A DNA stretch of 64,000 nucleotides from Arachnopeziza araneosa (GCA_003988855.1 QYAI01000121.1:186001-250000), one strand, 5' to 3'. Positions 11,506 to 22,285 are shown, counted from the first letter of the stretch. The notes: generated by a model from the sequence alone, not told the origin. Numbers and translations are program-made.

Positions 11506-13312
11506 ATGTCTAGGTTCTCTGTGAAAGGCCTGCTGGCGGCTGCTCTGCTGTTGCAGGCGCGAGGAATCCGTGGCTGGCCGTCCTGTGCGTACATACAAGA
11601 TATTGACGGTTCATCATTGCAAACTTAATCTAACGGATTTGATTCACTAGCATCAAGTTTCGCAAACTCGTCGTCTACCTCATCCTCCTCATCCTCGTCT
11701 ACCTCGTCTACCTCGTCTGCCACTATCACAACACCACCAATATACTGTGGAGGATGCGAGCTTATTGTTAGTTCCTCAGAATCTCTTTGAAACCTATACA
11801 CAGAAGAATCATTTTCGTTTTTATAATTTCTCATGATTTGATTTGGATTTATTAAATGAAACCCTGCGACTTGAGCTTGGTTTGAATCGAGTTACATAGT
11901 TTGAGCGCAATGGTTAACAAATGTTGCGATTTAGTATGAAGTGCATGCCCATAATTGTAAGTATTCGGTCTCTATATGCTGTGTGCATCTTGAAAATCTC
12001 ATGTCTATGATAAGATTGGCTGACTTGTGTCAAAAGGGTGGCCAACAGTGTATCCCGCATATGTAGCGTCGGTGATCTATACCGTCGATAATGGGACTGG
12101 TTCTACTATCAATTCCTCAATCCAATATGTGCCAAATCCAACCCCAGAGATCAACGGCATCAATTTCACAACCTACATTTCGAGCGATATTCCCGGCACC
12201 ACGAAAGTGAACGGATCAGTCATCACAACCTTCTCACCCCTGGTAGGAGGTGTTGAGTACACAACCTTGAGCGGATCTGCAGCTGACAAGTAAAAATCCC
12301 CTCGATATCCATTCTACCACTAACGAGATTGTACAGAATCACAATTACGCAGGTAAATGGCATTACCTTCAACGCTAGCAATTTTCAAAATGGCTACATC
12401 TACAGCACGCAATTCATAAACAGCTCATTGTCTGGAACTGCAATGACTCAATGCAAAGGCACTTATTACGTGCCACTTCCTAATGCTACGACCCCCGGCC
12501 TGCCAGCAATGACTTACTACACATACACCACTGTGGTTGAGGCAAACAAGAGTTGGCTATGGACAACTGCACTGCCATATGGATTAGATATACTCGCATC
12601 TGAAGTAGCAACCTACTTAGGCCTAGGAATTTCCAATTGCACATCCGCTGGAGGTGGAGTGGGAACACTCAAGGTTGGAGTCACGGCTCTGACAAGCTAC
12701 GGCACTGCGTATACGAGTGTGCCTGCGCAGGCCCAGGTTACTCCAACAACACCACCTCCGCAACCTCCAGCTACTTCGCCGTTACCTACTCCACCAGTGG
12801 TGCCACCCACTTCGCCCCCAGCTCCTTCTCCTCCTGCTACCTCTCCAGCGCAGCAGCAGCCGGCCCCATCCCCACCATCGCCCTCTCCGCCCTCGCCCTC
12901 ACCTCCGTCCCCATCTCCTCCCTCGGGACAAAACCCAGGAACTCCAAATCCCCCCAGCCCAAGTTCCTACACCACCACCATCGTATCGGTATTTACCTCA
13001 GCCGGCTCGGTGGGAACAACAAGCTTTACTACCACCCTCCCGCTTGGATCCGTGGTCGGGGTACCCACTCCGGAATCTTACACTACAACGATAGTAGGGA
13101 CCTTCACATCCAATGGTGTGGTTGAGACAACGAGCATCACGGCAACGGCACCAGTAGGAAGTATCGTTGCGAGTTTGTTTGGACCAGAAAGTAGCCAGAG
13201 CACGACGACATCGGCGCCAGCACAATTTTCAGGAGAAGCTGGGAGGAATAATGGGAGCCCACGACCAGCTTGGGCAGTCATGTTAGGCTTGGGTGCTCTG
13301 CTCGCGGTGTGA
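11506..13312 (+). CDS. GPI-anchored Ser/Thr/Pro-rich cell wall protein
   Basis: Five exons (11506-11584, 11651-11766, 11935-11956, 12037-12289, 12337-13312) encode 481 residues. Exon 3 is only 22 nt; it joins CGGCELI to WWPTVYPAY, and the phases of all four introns match only with it. The protein starts with a signal peptide (LLAAALLLQ core), followed by a Ser/Thr tract and a CGGC motif, then a beta-rich extracellular region with several N-glycosylation sequons. Next comes a Pro-rich spacer of SPP units, and then two diverged copies of a 35-40 residue unit starting SYTTTIV. The last 18 residues are hydrophobic after a small-residue site (NNGSPRPAW), as expected for GPI attachment. The protein should be exported, heavily O-mannosylated and linked to membrane or wall glucan. 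The exact function is unknown. Confidence 0.85.
12840..12960 (+). repeat. Ser-Pro-Pro repeat tract inside wall protein gene
   Basis: Short CC(C/A)TC(T/C)CC-type units encode runs of SPPSP. This is a low-complexity spacer likely to vary in length among strains. Confidence 0.7.
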
Positions 13313-13855
13313 ATTATAGAAAGAACATACGTAATTAATGATAATACTTGATTGATGACCGATATCAGATCCCACTTGGCGCTACTCAGACTTATGATCT
13401 TTTCCTATTTTCCAAATTCTCCAGAAATCCCCCTGCTTACGATATCAACATGAAGTGTAACAGGCGTTGACAAAAGAGACCGACGCTCAATCTCTACCAT
13501 TATTGGTCCGGTCGTATAGACTCCCTCGACAGAATTTGGCTTACGCCTGGTTATAGGAAGGTTGCGCCAAAAGTTCCAGGAATTCAGGTCCTCAGGCTCT
13601 GAAGGACGCTGTAGGGTGCGCTATTTTCCGCGTTCGCTTCCCCGCGGCACGCTGAAGGCGTCATTACAACACCATATTTAGTGCTTGAGGGGTCGAATCA
13701 ACACGACTCTAGGCTCGTTCTTTTAGCAGAAGACCCCGAAACAATGATCCGTACAGCGCTTTCGCCTTGAACCGGAGGCGGCTGGTCCGGCGCACTATAT
13801 CACTGAGACTTTGGCACCGCACTCTATCGAAGAGGGCTTCTCGCATGCATTCACA
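13313..13855. other. intergenic region
   Basis: 543 bases between the wall-protein stop and the SDR start. No gene was seen. A non-ATG extension of the SDR frame exists back to 13811 but has no start codon. Confidence 0.6.
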
Positions 13856-14901
13856 ATGGTCTCCCTCACCACCGTCACCTCGTCCAATGCTCTCATCTCC
13901 TCCACCCTCCCGTCCGGCCTCGTCGCCCTCTTTGTGGGAGCCACGAGCGGCATCGGCGAGATCACGCTCAAGAAGTTCGCGCGGGATGCTCGTCGCCCGC
14001 GTGCGTATTTCGTGGGCCGCTCACAGGACGCCGCGGATCGGATCGTGCAGGAGTGCAGGACGCTCAATCCGAGCGGCGAGTATGTCTTCATCAAGGCGGA
14101 TGTGAGCTTGATCCGTGTCGTGGATGAGGTCTGTAAAGGTATCAGGGAGAAGGAGAAGACTTTGAATCTTCTTTTCTTGAGCTCCGGCGTTCCGAGCTTT
14201 GATCGGAGTGGTATGTTGTTTTGATATCACCTGCTCCACTCCTGGAACCCGGCTCATAAAAGAATACAGAAACTTCGGAGAAGTTACATCTCCTAGCAGC
14301 TCTAAATTACTACTCTCGCCTCCGCTTCATCAGCAACCTCCTCCCTCTGATCCAGCACGCACCCTCTCTCCGCCGTATCATCACCGTTGGAGGAGGAACC
14401 CAAGAAGGACCCATCGACGCAACGGATTTCCAAGCGCTCAAGATCCCTCTTCCCCAGCTCCGAGGCCATCTCACTTCTCTGATCACGCTCGGTCTTGAAG
14501 CCGTGGCCCGAACGGCTCCCGAAGTCAGTTTCGTGCACGACTACCCCGGCACGGTGCGGACGCCGTTTCTGAACTACCTGTCGGCGGAGCAGTTGAAAGC
14601 CTATGAGCCGCAGATTGTAGAGGTGGATGAGAGCGGTGAGCGGCATTTGTTTCTTGCTACGAGTCAAAAGTACCTGTCGAAGAATGGTGCGGAGGACGCT
14701 GTGCCACTGGGTGAGGGGGAGGTCGTTGCGTTGGGGACGACGGGAAGCGTAGGGAGCGGCGTCTATTCAATTGGACCGAGTTGTGAGAGTGCAGGCCCTG
14801 AGGTCTTGGAGCTGTTGAAGGGATTGAGGGAGAAGGGGTTGGTGGAAGAGGTTTGGAAGCATACTCAGGCGGAGTATGAACGTATCACTGGGTCGAATTA
14901 G
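13856..14901 (+). CDS. short-chain dehydrogenase/reductase
   Basis: Two exons (13856-14210, 14270-14901) encode 328 residues. The 59-nt intron has a GTATGT donor and an ATACAG acceptor, and splicing rebuilds FDRSETSEKLH. The Rossmann glycine motif GATSGIG is at residues 28-34, so a pyridine nucleotide cofactor is expected. LLFLSSG stands where classical SDRs have NNAG. At the active site the sequence is NYYSRLR (131-137), a Tyr with Arg where classical enzymes have the YxxxK lysine. This variation is common in a fungal SDR subgroup. The C-terminal part includes HDYPGTVRTPF, the usual PG-type loop. The substrate is unknown. The start at 13856 is the first ATG in frame. Confidence 0.88.
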
Positions 14902-15003
14902 AAGGTTGAGGGCGTTTCCATGAGGAGATTATCTAAAAGTGCTTGATTAATCCAATAATTCCAATTTCATTCAGGATTATTTGAAAGCTTCTTGTAATCG
15001 CAG

Positions 15004-15628
15004 GTACCTTGAGCGGCAAACTGATCTCTTGGCAAATAAATTTGAGTAGCGAAATGCTAGAAGTCACCACAGGGAAAATACAGGCCCACGATGACTCAAT
15101 ATTTAGTGTTCAATATCTACCCAGGCTCAACAGTATTGTGACTGGAAGTAAGGACACCTCCATCAAACTGTGGCCTACTAGCACCATAAAACAACAATCT
15201 CAAGATGAGCAGAAGAAGCAATCGTCGAAAAGGTTTTCAGGTCACAAGGCAAGCACCCAGCGGAACATCAACAATAAATTTCTTTGATCGAGGTGGCTAA
15301 TGACTGCCGATTTAGGATTCGGTATATGCTGTCGATGTCTCTTCGGATAATAGGATCGTCTTCAGTGCATCCGGAGATGGCTCGTTACGCCTGTGGGATT
15401 CAGAGACAGGGGACGCAATTGCAACAATTCTAGGCGTTGGACTTCGGCGTTGTAAGTGGCAGATTTCTTAGCATTCGGCTCGAAAACTCAAATCTAAATG
15501 GAATTTTGAAGCTCACCAATATATACGCAGTTCACGAGGTATCTATATGCCCAACAATGAACCTGTTTACCGCTGCCGGTCGCGGGGAAGGGCTGCAGAT
15601 ATGGAGTTATAAAGTCTTGAATAAATAG
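15004..15628 (+). pseudogene. 5'-truncated WD40-repeat gene relic
   Basis: Three exon-like blocks (15004-15248, 15316-15451, 15531-15628) read as consecutive WD40 blades. The first has SIVTGSKDTSIKLW. The second begins HKDSVYAVD and ends SASGDGSLRLWD. The third ends LFTAAGRGEGLQIW before a TAG. Between blocks 1 and 2 the intron would be GC-AG (AAG|GCAAGC...TTTAG); between 2 and 3 it is GTAAGT...GCAG. Upstream, the frame meets a TGA at 14982 with no ATG, and the sequence starts directly after a CAG acceptor. So the 5' half of the gene is missing, as if cut within an intron. It lies 102 bases after the SDR stop. It could be an unsuspected downstream exon set, but no donor linking it to the SDR was found. 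Confidence 0.6.
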
Positions 15629-16117
15629 CTCGGATGCTCTTCTTGAATCTAAGAATTAGCTCTCGGACGTCCGACTCGTAAACATGCGAATGTTAGATAC
15701 CGGGAGTGTGAGAACGAGCTCCAGAAAGTCGTGCTTTATATATTAACTTTACAGTGTGGAGGTACCGCGCTGTGGAGGACAGAGGTGTTACTATACTGCC
15801 ACTACTGTATCCATCCGCTGAATGGTATTAATGGACAACGTATCGAAGATGCCCGAAGCGGCACGCTATTCTCAAGCAGGCTTGCTAAGCTCAAATATTT
15901 AGCATACCTAAATCTACTTGATAAGCTGAGATAGAGATTTCCTTGCGTTCAAGAAACCCGAGTGCTAGCTTTTACCTTACTAGCTTTTGACAATGGAGCT
16001 GACCTTCCACAGAAGCAAAACTTCCCAGCTAGACTTTGAATTTAGTTTAACGAGTCTAGTGTTTCATGTAGATGTAGTAGATTACACAATGTGAGCTCTG
16101 CTACTGATGTCGGCGGT
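15629..16117. other. intergenic region
   Basis: 489 bases between the WD40 relic and the 3' end of the first HET gene. No gene seen. Confidence 0.55.
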
Positions 16118-17974
16118 CTAAATGAGCTTTATTACTTTCCATGAACCACCCCGATTATCCGGCCCACCGTAGAAGCCATCGGTTATTTGCTTCTCTCTTA
16201 AATAATTAGGAACCGTCGCCATCAGTGATGCACCCCCCAACTGACCCACGGTAATCCGTTCTGCAAAGCCGTCGGTCCATCTCACAAGCATGACATTCAT
16301 ATAACCTTTGCCATAGACAAAATCTTCAAAGTCTTCTCCGATTCCTTTCATTATGGATAGAAAGACAATGTCACAATCCAAAGGACGATCTAATGAGAGC
16401 ACGTCCTCGTAGTTACAGAACAGTGTCGCCATGGACAAGCGATAAGACAGCCTAGCAACGTGAAAATGGTCCATGCCAAATCCCGTGGGGATCTCTCGTT
16501 TGTCGGAAGGCGCATCAATATGAAAGTGTGTGAGAGGCACGACTAGAGCTTGAAATACAAGCATATTCTTTGGCTGTTCGATATATCTGGTCTTTTCCAA
16601 CCAATTTCGAACACCATTTTGTCGTGAGGTTTCCGCATCAACCGCAAAGTTGACATTGACGGGAACTACACTTTGCACCGGTCGAGGCCCGTCTGGGCCG
16701 TAGATGGTTATATCTTGGATAAGTGACTGCATGTCCGCGAGGTAGGGCTCCGTGTTGGTTTCCACTCTGCATATATTCTTATATCCGATCTCTACATCCC
16801 AGCTCGCCCACGACCAGCTCGGGAAGGAAGTCTCTCCTGGCTCACCACATCGACACTGCGTCGTTCTGGTGGGGCACCATAATAAAGCGTGCTCGATTAA
16901 ACCTTCTGGTAATCCAGCTACGAGCTGCCAAGAACACAACTTCTCCAAGGCAGCACCAATTCCTGCAAATGCATTCAAAGAATCACCCGGAAAAGTGAGC
17001 TGTTTCCGCCGATACTCGGTAACGATTTCAGTATAGATGGCCCCAAGAGTTCTGTGGTAACGAAATGAATCCCCTGAGAATATTGGATCCGCCTTATACA
17101 GACTTAAGTGACGGATATCCTCGGTCTTTTGGCTGTATGGCGTTGTCTTATTTTCTCCTCTGATACTGCTTCGGCAATGAAAATAAGCCATGTTTTCCAT
17201 AAAGTAGATACACCTTCGAGATAAGAGCCGTTCTTGATATGTCCACGCACGAGAGTCATAGATCGACTGCAAAAGTCGGTCGGAAAAATCAAACTGTCGA
17301 GGTTTGAGCCGACTCTCCAGCTTGACAAAGGGTGTACTATCGTATGGCTTTCGCAATGAAGTATATTGATCTGGCCCAGGATCGACGAGATAAACGTTCT
17401 GGTACCGTAATTTCTTTTGTTCCGGTTCTCTTGTATTTGGTCTGGTACCTGCAAGTCCAGAATTTGCATTGTTACCAACAGCACCTACTAGACAAGCAAT
17501 CGCACCATTGTAGATACCGCCCATTTGCAAGATTTGATGATGCTTCATCCTAGCGTCATCTTGCACTATACAAAGACTATCTACCCACAAGTATCTCTCA
17601 TTAAGAGCAGCCACGAACTGGATAGCGTCTTGAACAACAAGCGGTATTCTCGTCCAGTGTTGCTGAAGAGAGGTAGGTAAGGAGAGTACCGTACCATTCT
17701 GGGTAGTAAGTTGTAGTTGCTCGACTCCGCCCCACATATAGCTCAGAGCAAAGTAGCGTGCTTGAGGTGGTCCGCTGACAATACAATAATTGATGACATC
17801 GATGAGCCTCAACTCTGTCAAAGGCGCCAGTGGCTGATGCTCTGAAATACTGCATCTGATTCCATGTTTCCTCTCGCAATCTCGCAGCCAGAATTGAATT
17901 TGTTTCGGATCTACACAGTTTCCAACGATAGGATCAGGAGACGTTTCGTCATCATATTTCGACTCGATATCCAT
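16118..17974 (-). CDS. HET-domain protein (heterokaryon incompatibility type) 1
   Basis: A single exon encodes 618 residues. The HET domain spans about 74-260 and shows the three conserved blocks: YFALSYMWGG (74-83), the YLWVDSLCIVQDD block (128-140), and AWTYQERLLSRRCIYF (243-258). The rest is the variable C-terminal half common in this family, including the motif FPSWSWASWD. HET proteins are cytosolic effectors of fungal allorecognition; the domain is TIR-like and its activation leads to cell death. Whether this copy takes part in self/non-self recognition cannot be read from sequence, since most HET paralogs have no known role. It is intronless and has no close partner gene beside it. Confidence 0.93.
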   Translation of the reverse strand: MDIESKYDDETSPDPIVGNCVDPKQIQFWLRDCERKHGIRCSISEHQPLAPLTELRLIDVINYCIVSGPPQARYFALSYMWGGVEQLQLTTQNGTVLSLPTSLQQHWTRIPLVVQDAIQFVAALNERYLWVDSLCIVQDDARMKHHQILQMGGIYNGAIACLVGAVGNNANSGLAGTRPNTREPEQKKLRYQNVYLVDPGPDQYTSLRKPYDSTPFVKLESRLKPRQFDFSDRLLQSIYDSRAWTYQERLLSRRCIYFMENMAYFHCRSSIRGENKTTPYSQKTEDIRHLSLYKADPIFSGDSFRYHRTLGAIYTEIVTEYRRKQLTFPGDSLNAFAGIGAALEKLCSWQLVAGLPEGLIEHALLWCPTRTTQCRCGEPGETSFPSWSWASWDVEIGYKNICRVETNTEPYLADMQSLIQDITIYGPDGPRPVQSVVPVNVNFAVDAETSRQNGVRNWLEKTRYIEQPKNMLVFQALVVPLTHFHIDAPSDKREIPTGFGMDHFHVARLSYRLSMATLFCNYEDVLSLDRPLDCDIVFLSIMKGIGEDFEDFVYGKGYMNVMLVRWTDGFAERITVGQLGGASLMATVPNYLREKQITDGFYGGPDNRGGSWKVIKLI

Positions 17975-18847
17975 CTTGAGGTTTAGCAGTGGTCGTCTAA
18001 ACCTCTGCGGTAAGGTGTAAGGCTATCTTGACTACCGGTAGAAGGTTGCAAGGTAACTCAACCTTTGCGACTACCAGTACCACTTTGCCTAATCAGTCGA
18101 AACCATCAAGCCCAATCCAGTCGGTGAATCTAACGATTTTTTGGATTTTTTTTGGAAAGCCTTACGAGGCTTCCAAGCTGGTGTAACTCGGTGTACGAGT
18201 AAAGAAGGCTCCGAATACGACGTTGTCTCGTTCAGCTGATGTTTTAGTGATGAAAGCTCTCGAGACTATCCTTATCTGGTAATCCGAAGTGGGTCATGGG
18301 AGGTCATTGCCCTGCTTAGCCTCAGCGCCTTCTATCAAGTTTTGGCGATGAAGCATCCTAAATTCCCCACTAACTTATGAGTTTGGTGGTTGCTGACTCA
18401 GCGACAATACAATCGGCAGCCCCCCTTACGCTTATTTACTCTTCTACGCAGCATTCTAAACTCTTCACTATATTGTAGTGATCCTATACTCTACTCGGAA
18501 ATCGCAGCTCTACACTGTTCTTAGAAGTCGTATCAATTTATCATCCCACTCTAATCGTTTGAGCGTCAATCAACCAGGCGGATGGCGTTCAATATTTCGC
18601 TTGGCTGGCGCAGGTTCTCGGAGATTCAGCCCTTGGTACCTGGAATCTCGCCATGGCGTTCTACACATGTTCCAACTGGATAAAACGCCCGCAATGCTTG
18701 ATTTATGTCTTAGTGTCATAAAATAAGCCTCACAATGGTATCGTCCCTGAGGGGGTATATATTAGTCGTGGCAGGTCGTTCGCCAAGCCCTTTCCAAGCT
18801 CGTCACCAGCAGTCTTATCATTTTTCCTTGAGTCCATTCGAGCAGGT
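17975..18847. other. divergent intergenic region
   Basis: 873 bases between the HET gene (minus) and a secreted-protein gene (plus), likely holding both promoters. No coding frame was supported. A TATATATT element sits near the right end. Confidence 0.55.
18756..18763 (+). promoter_or_regulatory. TATA-like element of secreted protein gene
   Basis: TATATATT occurs 85 bases before the ATG at 18848. Position and sequence fit a core promoter. Not proven. Confidence 0.35.
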
Positions 18848-20113
18848 ATGGCCATTATGCATCGCACCGCACTTTATCAACTACTTTTTCTAATCCCCAT
18901 ATTCCTTCGTGGCGTATCTGCGCTCCCAGGCGGCTGCGGTGGAACACTCGAAATTCTCGATGTAGAATCAGACGAATACAACGGAACGGTATGGGCTTGT
19001 GCGGGGATCAGTCGGTCATCATTATTCGGGGGATTGGCCATACTCATTTCAAGCAGTGATCAAGATAACTCGACCGACTGTGCCGATTTCTGTGCAATCT
19101 CTTTCCCTGATGGGCTCATGGCAGGCATCTTTGATTCGGACAACAGCACCTGCGAATGCTGGTACATTGGCGATCTTGACTACTATAACTTGCCGGCGGA
19201 AGATCCAGGAGTGACATTCATTGACTTTTTCGAAGCGTGGGGTCCAGGTGGACGCCCTCCAAAGGCACAGGACTGGGGTGTCTTCACTTGTCCTGATGGT
19301 GCTTCTTCTGGCGGTGCAGATGGGGGTCAAGCGATGTGGTGTGGACCCTTGAGCGTCGAACCAGCGAAACCACCACTCGCTCAGCTTGGTATCATTGGAG
19401 GTTGCTTCGGATTTTGCCAGCAATATGGTGATGTCCAATGGATTCTATCGACTACAGAGGGAGAGTGTAACTGCTATGATGACCTTGCTGGCCTCAAAGT
19501 CAGCTTGAATTACTCGTCGTCATGGTCGGTTGTCGACTATTGGGATTTTATGCCCCATCCATCTCCAAGCACTACTCCTGTAGCCAAGACGACTAGCAGT
19601 GTGAAGTCCTCTTCAAAGTCTAGCTCTCACACAACAACAAAGCCAACTTCTTCCTCGAAAACGTCGTCAAAATCAACCAAGTCTTCTACCCATTTGGGTA
19701 CCTCAAGTTCGAAGACTTCTTCGAGAAAAACATCAAAATCGACCTCTTCTTCCAAGTCAACAACGCATGCAATAAGCTCGTCAACTTTGAAGACATCCTC
19801 AAAAACTTCATCAAAAACTTCATCAAAGACTTCATCAAAGACTTCATCAAAGACTTCATCAAAAACTTCATCAAAGACTTCATCAAATACCTCATCAAAG
19901 ACTTCATCAAAGACTTCATCAAAAACAATATCATCTACAAAAACTTCATCAAAATCAACTTCTACAAAATCAACAACACACTCGACGAGCTCCTCGAAAA
20001 TAACAACTTCTGCCAAGTCTAGCCCGCATGTGACGAGTAGTCCTAGCTCTACTCGGAAAACCACCCTTGGCAGTACAACGGGCAAGACAAGTACAACTGC
20101 CAGCCCAAAGTAG
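18848..20113 (+). CDS. secreted Cys-rich protein with Ser/Thr/Lys repeat tail
   Basis: A single exon encodes 421 residues. A signal peptide (LYQLLFLIPIFL core) ends near SALPGG. Residues about 27-235 form a globular ectodomain with about twelve cysteines, suggesting six disulfides, and several N-glycosylation sequons. I do not recognise this domain; the CxC and CFGFC pairs are reminiscent of fungal surface modules. From about residue 240 to the end the protein is almost only Ser, Thr and Lys, including perfect KTSS tetrapeptide repeats. There is no hydrophobic GPI signal at the C-terminus, so it is probably released or held in the wall by charge and O-glycans. A Lys-rich repeat tail is basic, unlike most fungal Ser/Thr stalks. 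Confidence 0.8.
   Translation: MAIMHRTALYQLLFLIPIFLRGVSALPGGCGGTLEILDVESDEYNGTVWACAGISRSSLFGGLAILISSSDQDNSTDCADFCAISFPDGLMAGIFDSDNSTCECWYIGDLDYYNLPAEDPGVTFIDFFEAWGPGGRPPKAQDWGVFTCPDGASSGGADGGQAMWCGPLSVEPAKPPLAQLGIIGGCFGFCQQYGDVQWILSTTEGECNCYDDLAGLKVSLNYSSSWSVVDYWDFMPHPSPSTTPVAKTTSSVKSSSKSSSHTTTKPTSSSKTSSKSTKSSTHLGTSSSKTSSRKTSKSTSSSKSTTHAISSSTLKTSSKTSSKTSSKTSSKTSSKTSSKTSSKTSSNTSSKTSSKTSSKTISSTKTSSKSTSTKSTTHSTSSSKITTSAKSSPHVTSSPSSTRKTTLGSTTGKTSTTASPK
19801..19924 (+). repeat. 12-bp tandem repeat encoding KTSS
   Basis: About ten copies of a 12-base unit close to AAAACTTCATCA run in frame, with A/G wobble at the Lys codon and one unit changed to NTSS. The antisense strand is also open because of the repeat, so minus-strand frames here are artefacts. 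Confidence 0.9.
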
Positions 20114-21065
20114 CTGTAGAAAGAAAGGTAAGGGGAGTCATGGATAATTTGATAGACCTCCTAGCGTGTACAGAGTGGGCATAGTTCCTAAGCAAATTTG
20201 TCATGTAAACAACAAGGTAGACTAGAACTATGCGAGACGAGATTTGAAACTGACTTGTACCTGTGCGATTTTCGAAAGATGCAGTGAATATGAACCGCTC
20301 AACAAGGATAAATCGCTTGCTTTTCACAAAGATTTCTCTATCAAATCTTTCAACCAACAAACACAAGCACAGAGACAGACATGTGACGAAATGAAAATGC
20401 TATTGATAAACATAAGCACAGAAACAATGTTACAAAATTGTTGTCGAGTTTTACCTTTTGGTGGATAATCCACACCGATGTCGATTCACTCCTGTTATCG
20501 CTTTACACCCGTTGTCGATCTCTATCTTCTTGTAACACCAAACCTAAGCAAAGAAACAACTCTTAGCCTAAAAAATAAAAGAGTCAAAAGCCACAGGATG
20601 AAGAGCCCATAATAACATCAAGAGCGTAGAGATCACGACCCCATGTTTTATACATTGGTTTGACAAGATGATCTCTATGCTCTGTAAGAGACATGAAGAG
20701 TGTTGCTCAATATTGAAATGTGACTAGAAGGAGATTTGGCCTGATGTGAGGAAGATGGAGTGAATTGGTTAGATGGTGCAAGTAAAATTACACATATGTA
20801 TGAGAGTAAAAGAGGATTTCGTGATAAGAACTTTTGGATCTGCATGATGTAAGGAGGATAGTAGATGGTGCAAATAGGATGTTTGGGAAGCTAGTCTGTT
20901 TTCTAATCGGATTATTGGCTGGTTGAGAGTTCAGTTAGTAGTTCATAATGCAAGAGGCTGAGAAGTGTTATGGAAGAGATCAGGAGCTTGCATAAACATA
21001 ATGAAAGAATTGAGTCAATTTTTACAACTCATCTAGAATTATCTATCATTTCGTCTCGGAGCAAT
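20114..21065. other. intergenic region between convergent genes
   Basis: 952 AT-rich bases between two converging genes. It should hold two 3' UTRs. No coding frame was supported. Confidence 0.55.
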
Positions 21066-21736
21066 TTAATGAGCTAACTGCTCACGATACTGGAGGTATT
21101 CCTTTCGATATGGATTAACGTCGACTTCAGGACCGCGATTAAGAGGGGTCCATTTTGGCTCTTCCTTGAAGAGACGCATAGCCACGATGTACTGCTTTAA
21201 ATCAACAACTATTTGGCCAATCGGCTTCTGGATACTCACATTCTTCTCATCCGTGGTAAAACGATGATAAATCCCAGCCGGCAGAATCTACATGTATCAG
21301 CACATCCTCTCGCCAAACCTCTTAACACCTACAATCAAATCATCCTTCTCCAACCTGATTCTAACCCAATCATCACCCTCGCTCCTCACGTCAAAGAATC
21401 CTGCTCCATCCCGAATGTATCTGATCTCCTCGTCCTCGTGGATATGCTCATTGAAGAACATCTTGACCTTCTCCTCGTAGACATCGCCCATCTTCTCAGG
21501 ACTGACAGTAATCACATCGCGGTTCTTGTAGCTCCGATTAGAGGCGAGTTTATTCACGTCTTCTTCGGCCGGGTAATGGAAAGAGAGAACGCCTAGCTTA
21601 GAGAGGTAGGTTTCATCGACAGTGCGGCCCGAGTCATGGGCTAGTCGTTGATCGCCCTGTTCTCTCTATTAACGGGGCTACTTGGTGAGTTGGAATGGAG
21701 AGGTACCGCTTCGTTGTCGTACCAGTATGCTTTCAT
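21066..21736 (-). CDS. ADI1: acireductone dioxygenase
   Basis: Four exons (21736-21707, 21656-21333, 21287-21240, 21191-21066) encode 175 residues. The introns are 45-50 nt and the first exon has only ten codons. The enzyme oxidises acireductone (1,2-dihydroxy-3-keto-5-methylthiopentene) to the 2-keto acid precursor of methionine plus formate, in the methionine salvage pathway of the cytosol. It is a cupin, and the metal ligands are visible: H81, H83, E87 in HIHEDEE, and H126 in GIYHRF. The H81-H126 distance of 45 residues equals that of the mouse enzyme. The start MKAYWYDNEA and the end with WTPLNRGPEV are family hallmarks. The length matches the usual 175-180. It diverges from a possible small gene on the plus strand, 257 bases away. 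Confidence 0.95.
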
Positions 21737-21993
21737 GATTGCGGATATTCTTGAATGTTGGAAGAAAGAACTGTCGTGAGAGGGATTATCTGAAATATGG
21801 TAGTTGTACGTCGTATGATTTGTCCTGTGAGATTTTGGCTGAAGACCACATGTTTTTTTAGCCCCGCGCACGTCATTGCGACAGGTGCCCCCGAAAGGGG
21901 AAGTCAAGCGACAATAACCTGGTGTCGATCACAACAATCGAAAGTTGCGTACAAAGTCAAGCACAATCATGAAGAGTCGAGGTTCAATTGAAG

Positions 21994-22285
21994 ATGGCAG
22001 TCATTCTTCGTGAACATGATGAGATCATCCCAACTCCTCTTGACAGGTCGAGCTCCCCAAAGCCACAAGCGGTGAGTGGCCTCTACATATCGTACGACTA
22101 CCATCTCCAGACGCCTCTAGTCGACCTCTTCGGGAAAATGAACCCAGATTTCCTCTCGCCAGTGGCATTGGCTCGAGCCACGAGACATCGGCAGTAAGTT
22201 AGAGAGCAAGACAAACCACTAGACGAAGATGCTCAGGCAAGCCTCTATTCGGATGCTCCGTTCTTCACTTCCCTCATTGGATTAG
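21994..22285 (+). CDS. possible small two-exon gene
   Basis: An ATG at 21994 opens a frame that reaches a strong GTAAGT donor at 22194, just before a stop, and continues after a GCTCAG acceptor to TAG 22283-22285. Exons 21994-22193 and 22237-22285 sum to 83 codons (82 residues). The protein starts MAVILREHDEI, has DRSSSPKPQ in a flexible part, then a short helix-like PLVDLFGKMNPDFL. No domain is recognised. A second GTGAGT...CCAG pair at about 22072-22110 could be an optional 39-nt in-frame intron. It could also be chance, since it is short and family-less. The good donor/acceptor pair and the divergent position next to ADI1 are the arguments for it. Confidence 0.35.

Noticed and set aside
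13767..14105. Arg/Ser-rich frame overlapping the SDR gene
   Set aside because: Shadow frame of the SDR first exon, which has a clear Rossmann motif.
19627..20085. Long minus-strand frame rich in Val/Phe/Asp repeats
   Set aside because: It is the antisense of the KTSS repeat region of the secreted-protein gene; repeats keep the opposite strand open.
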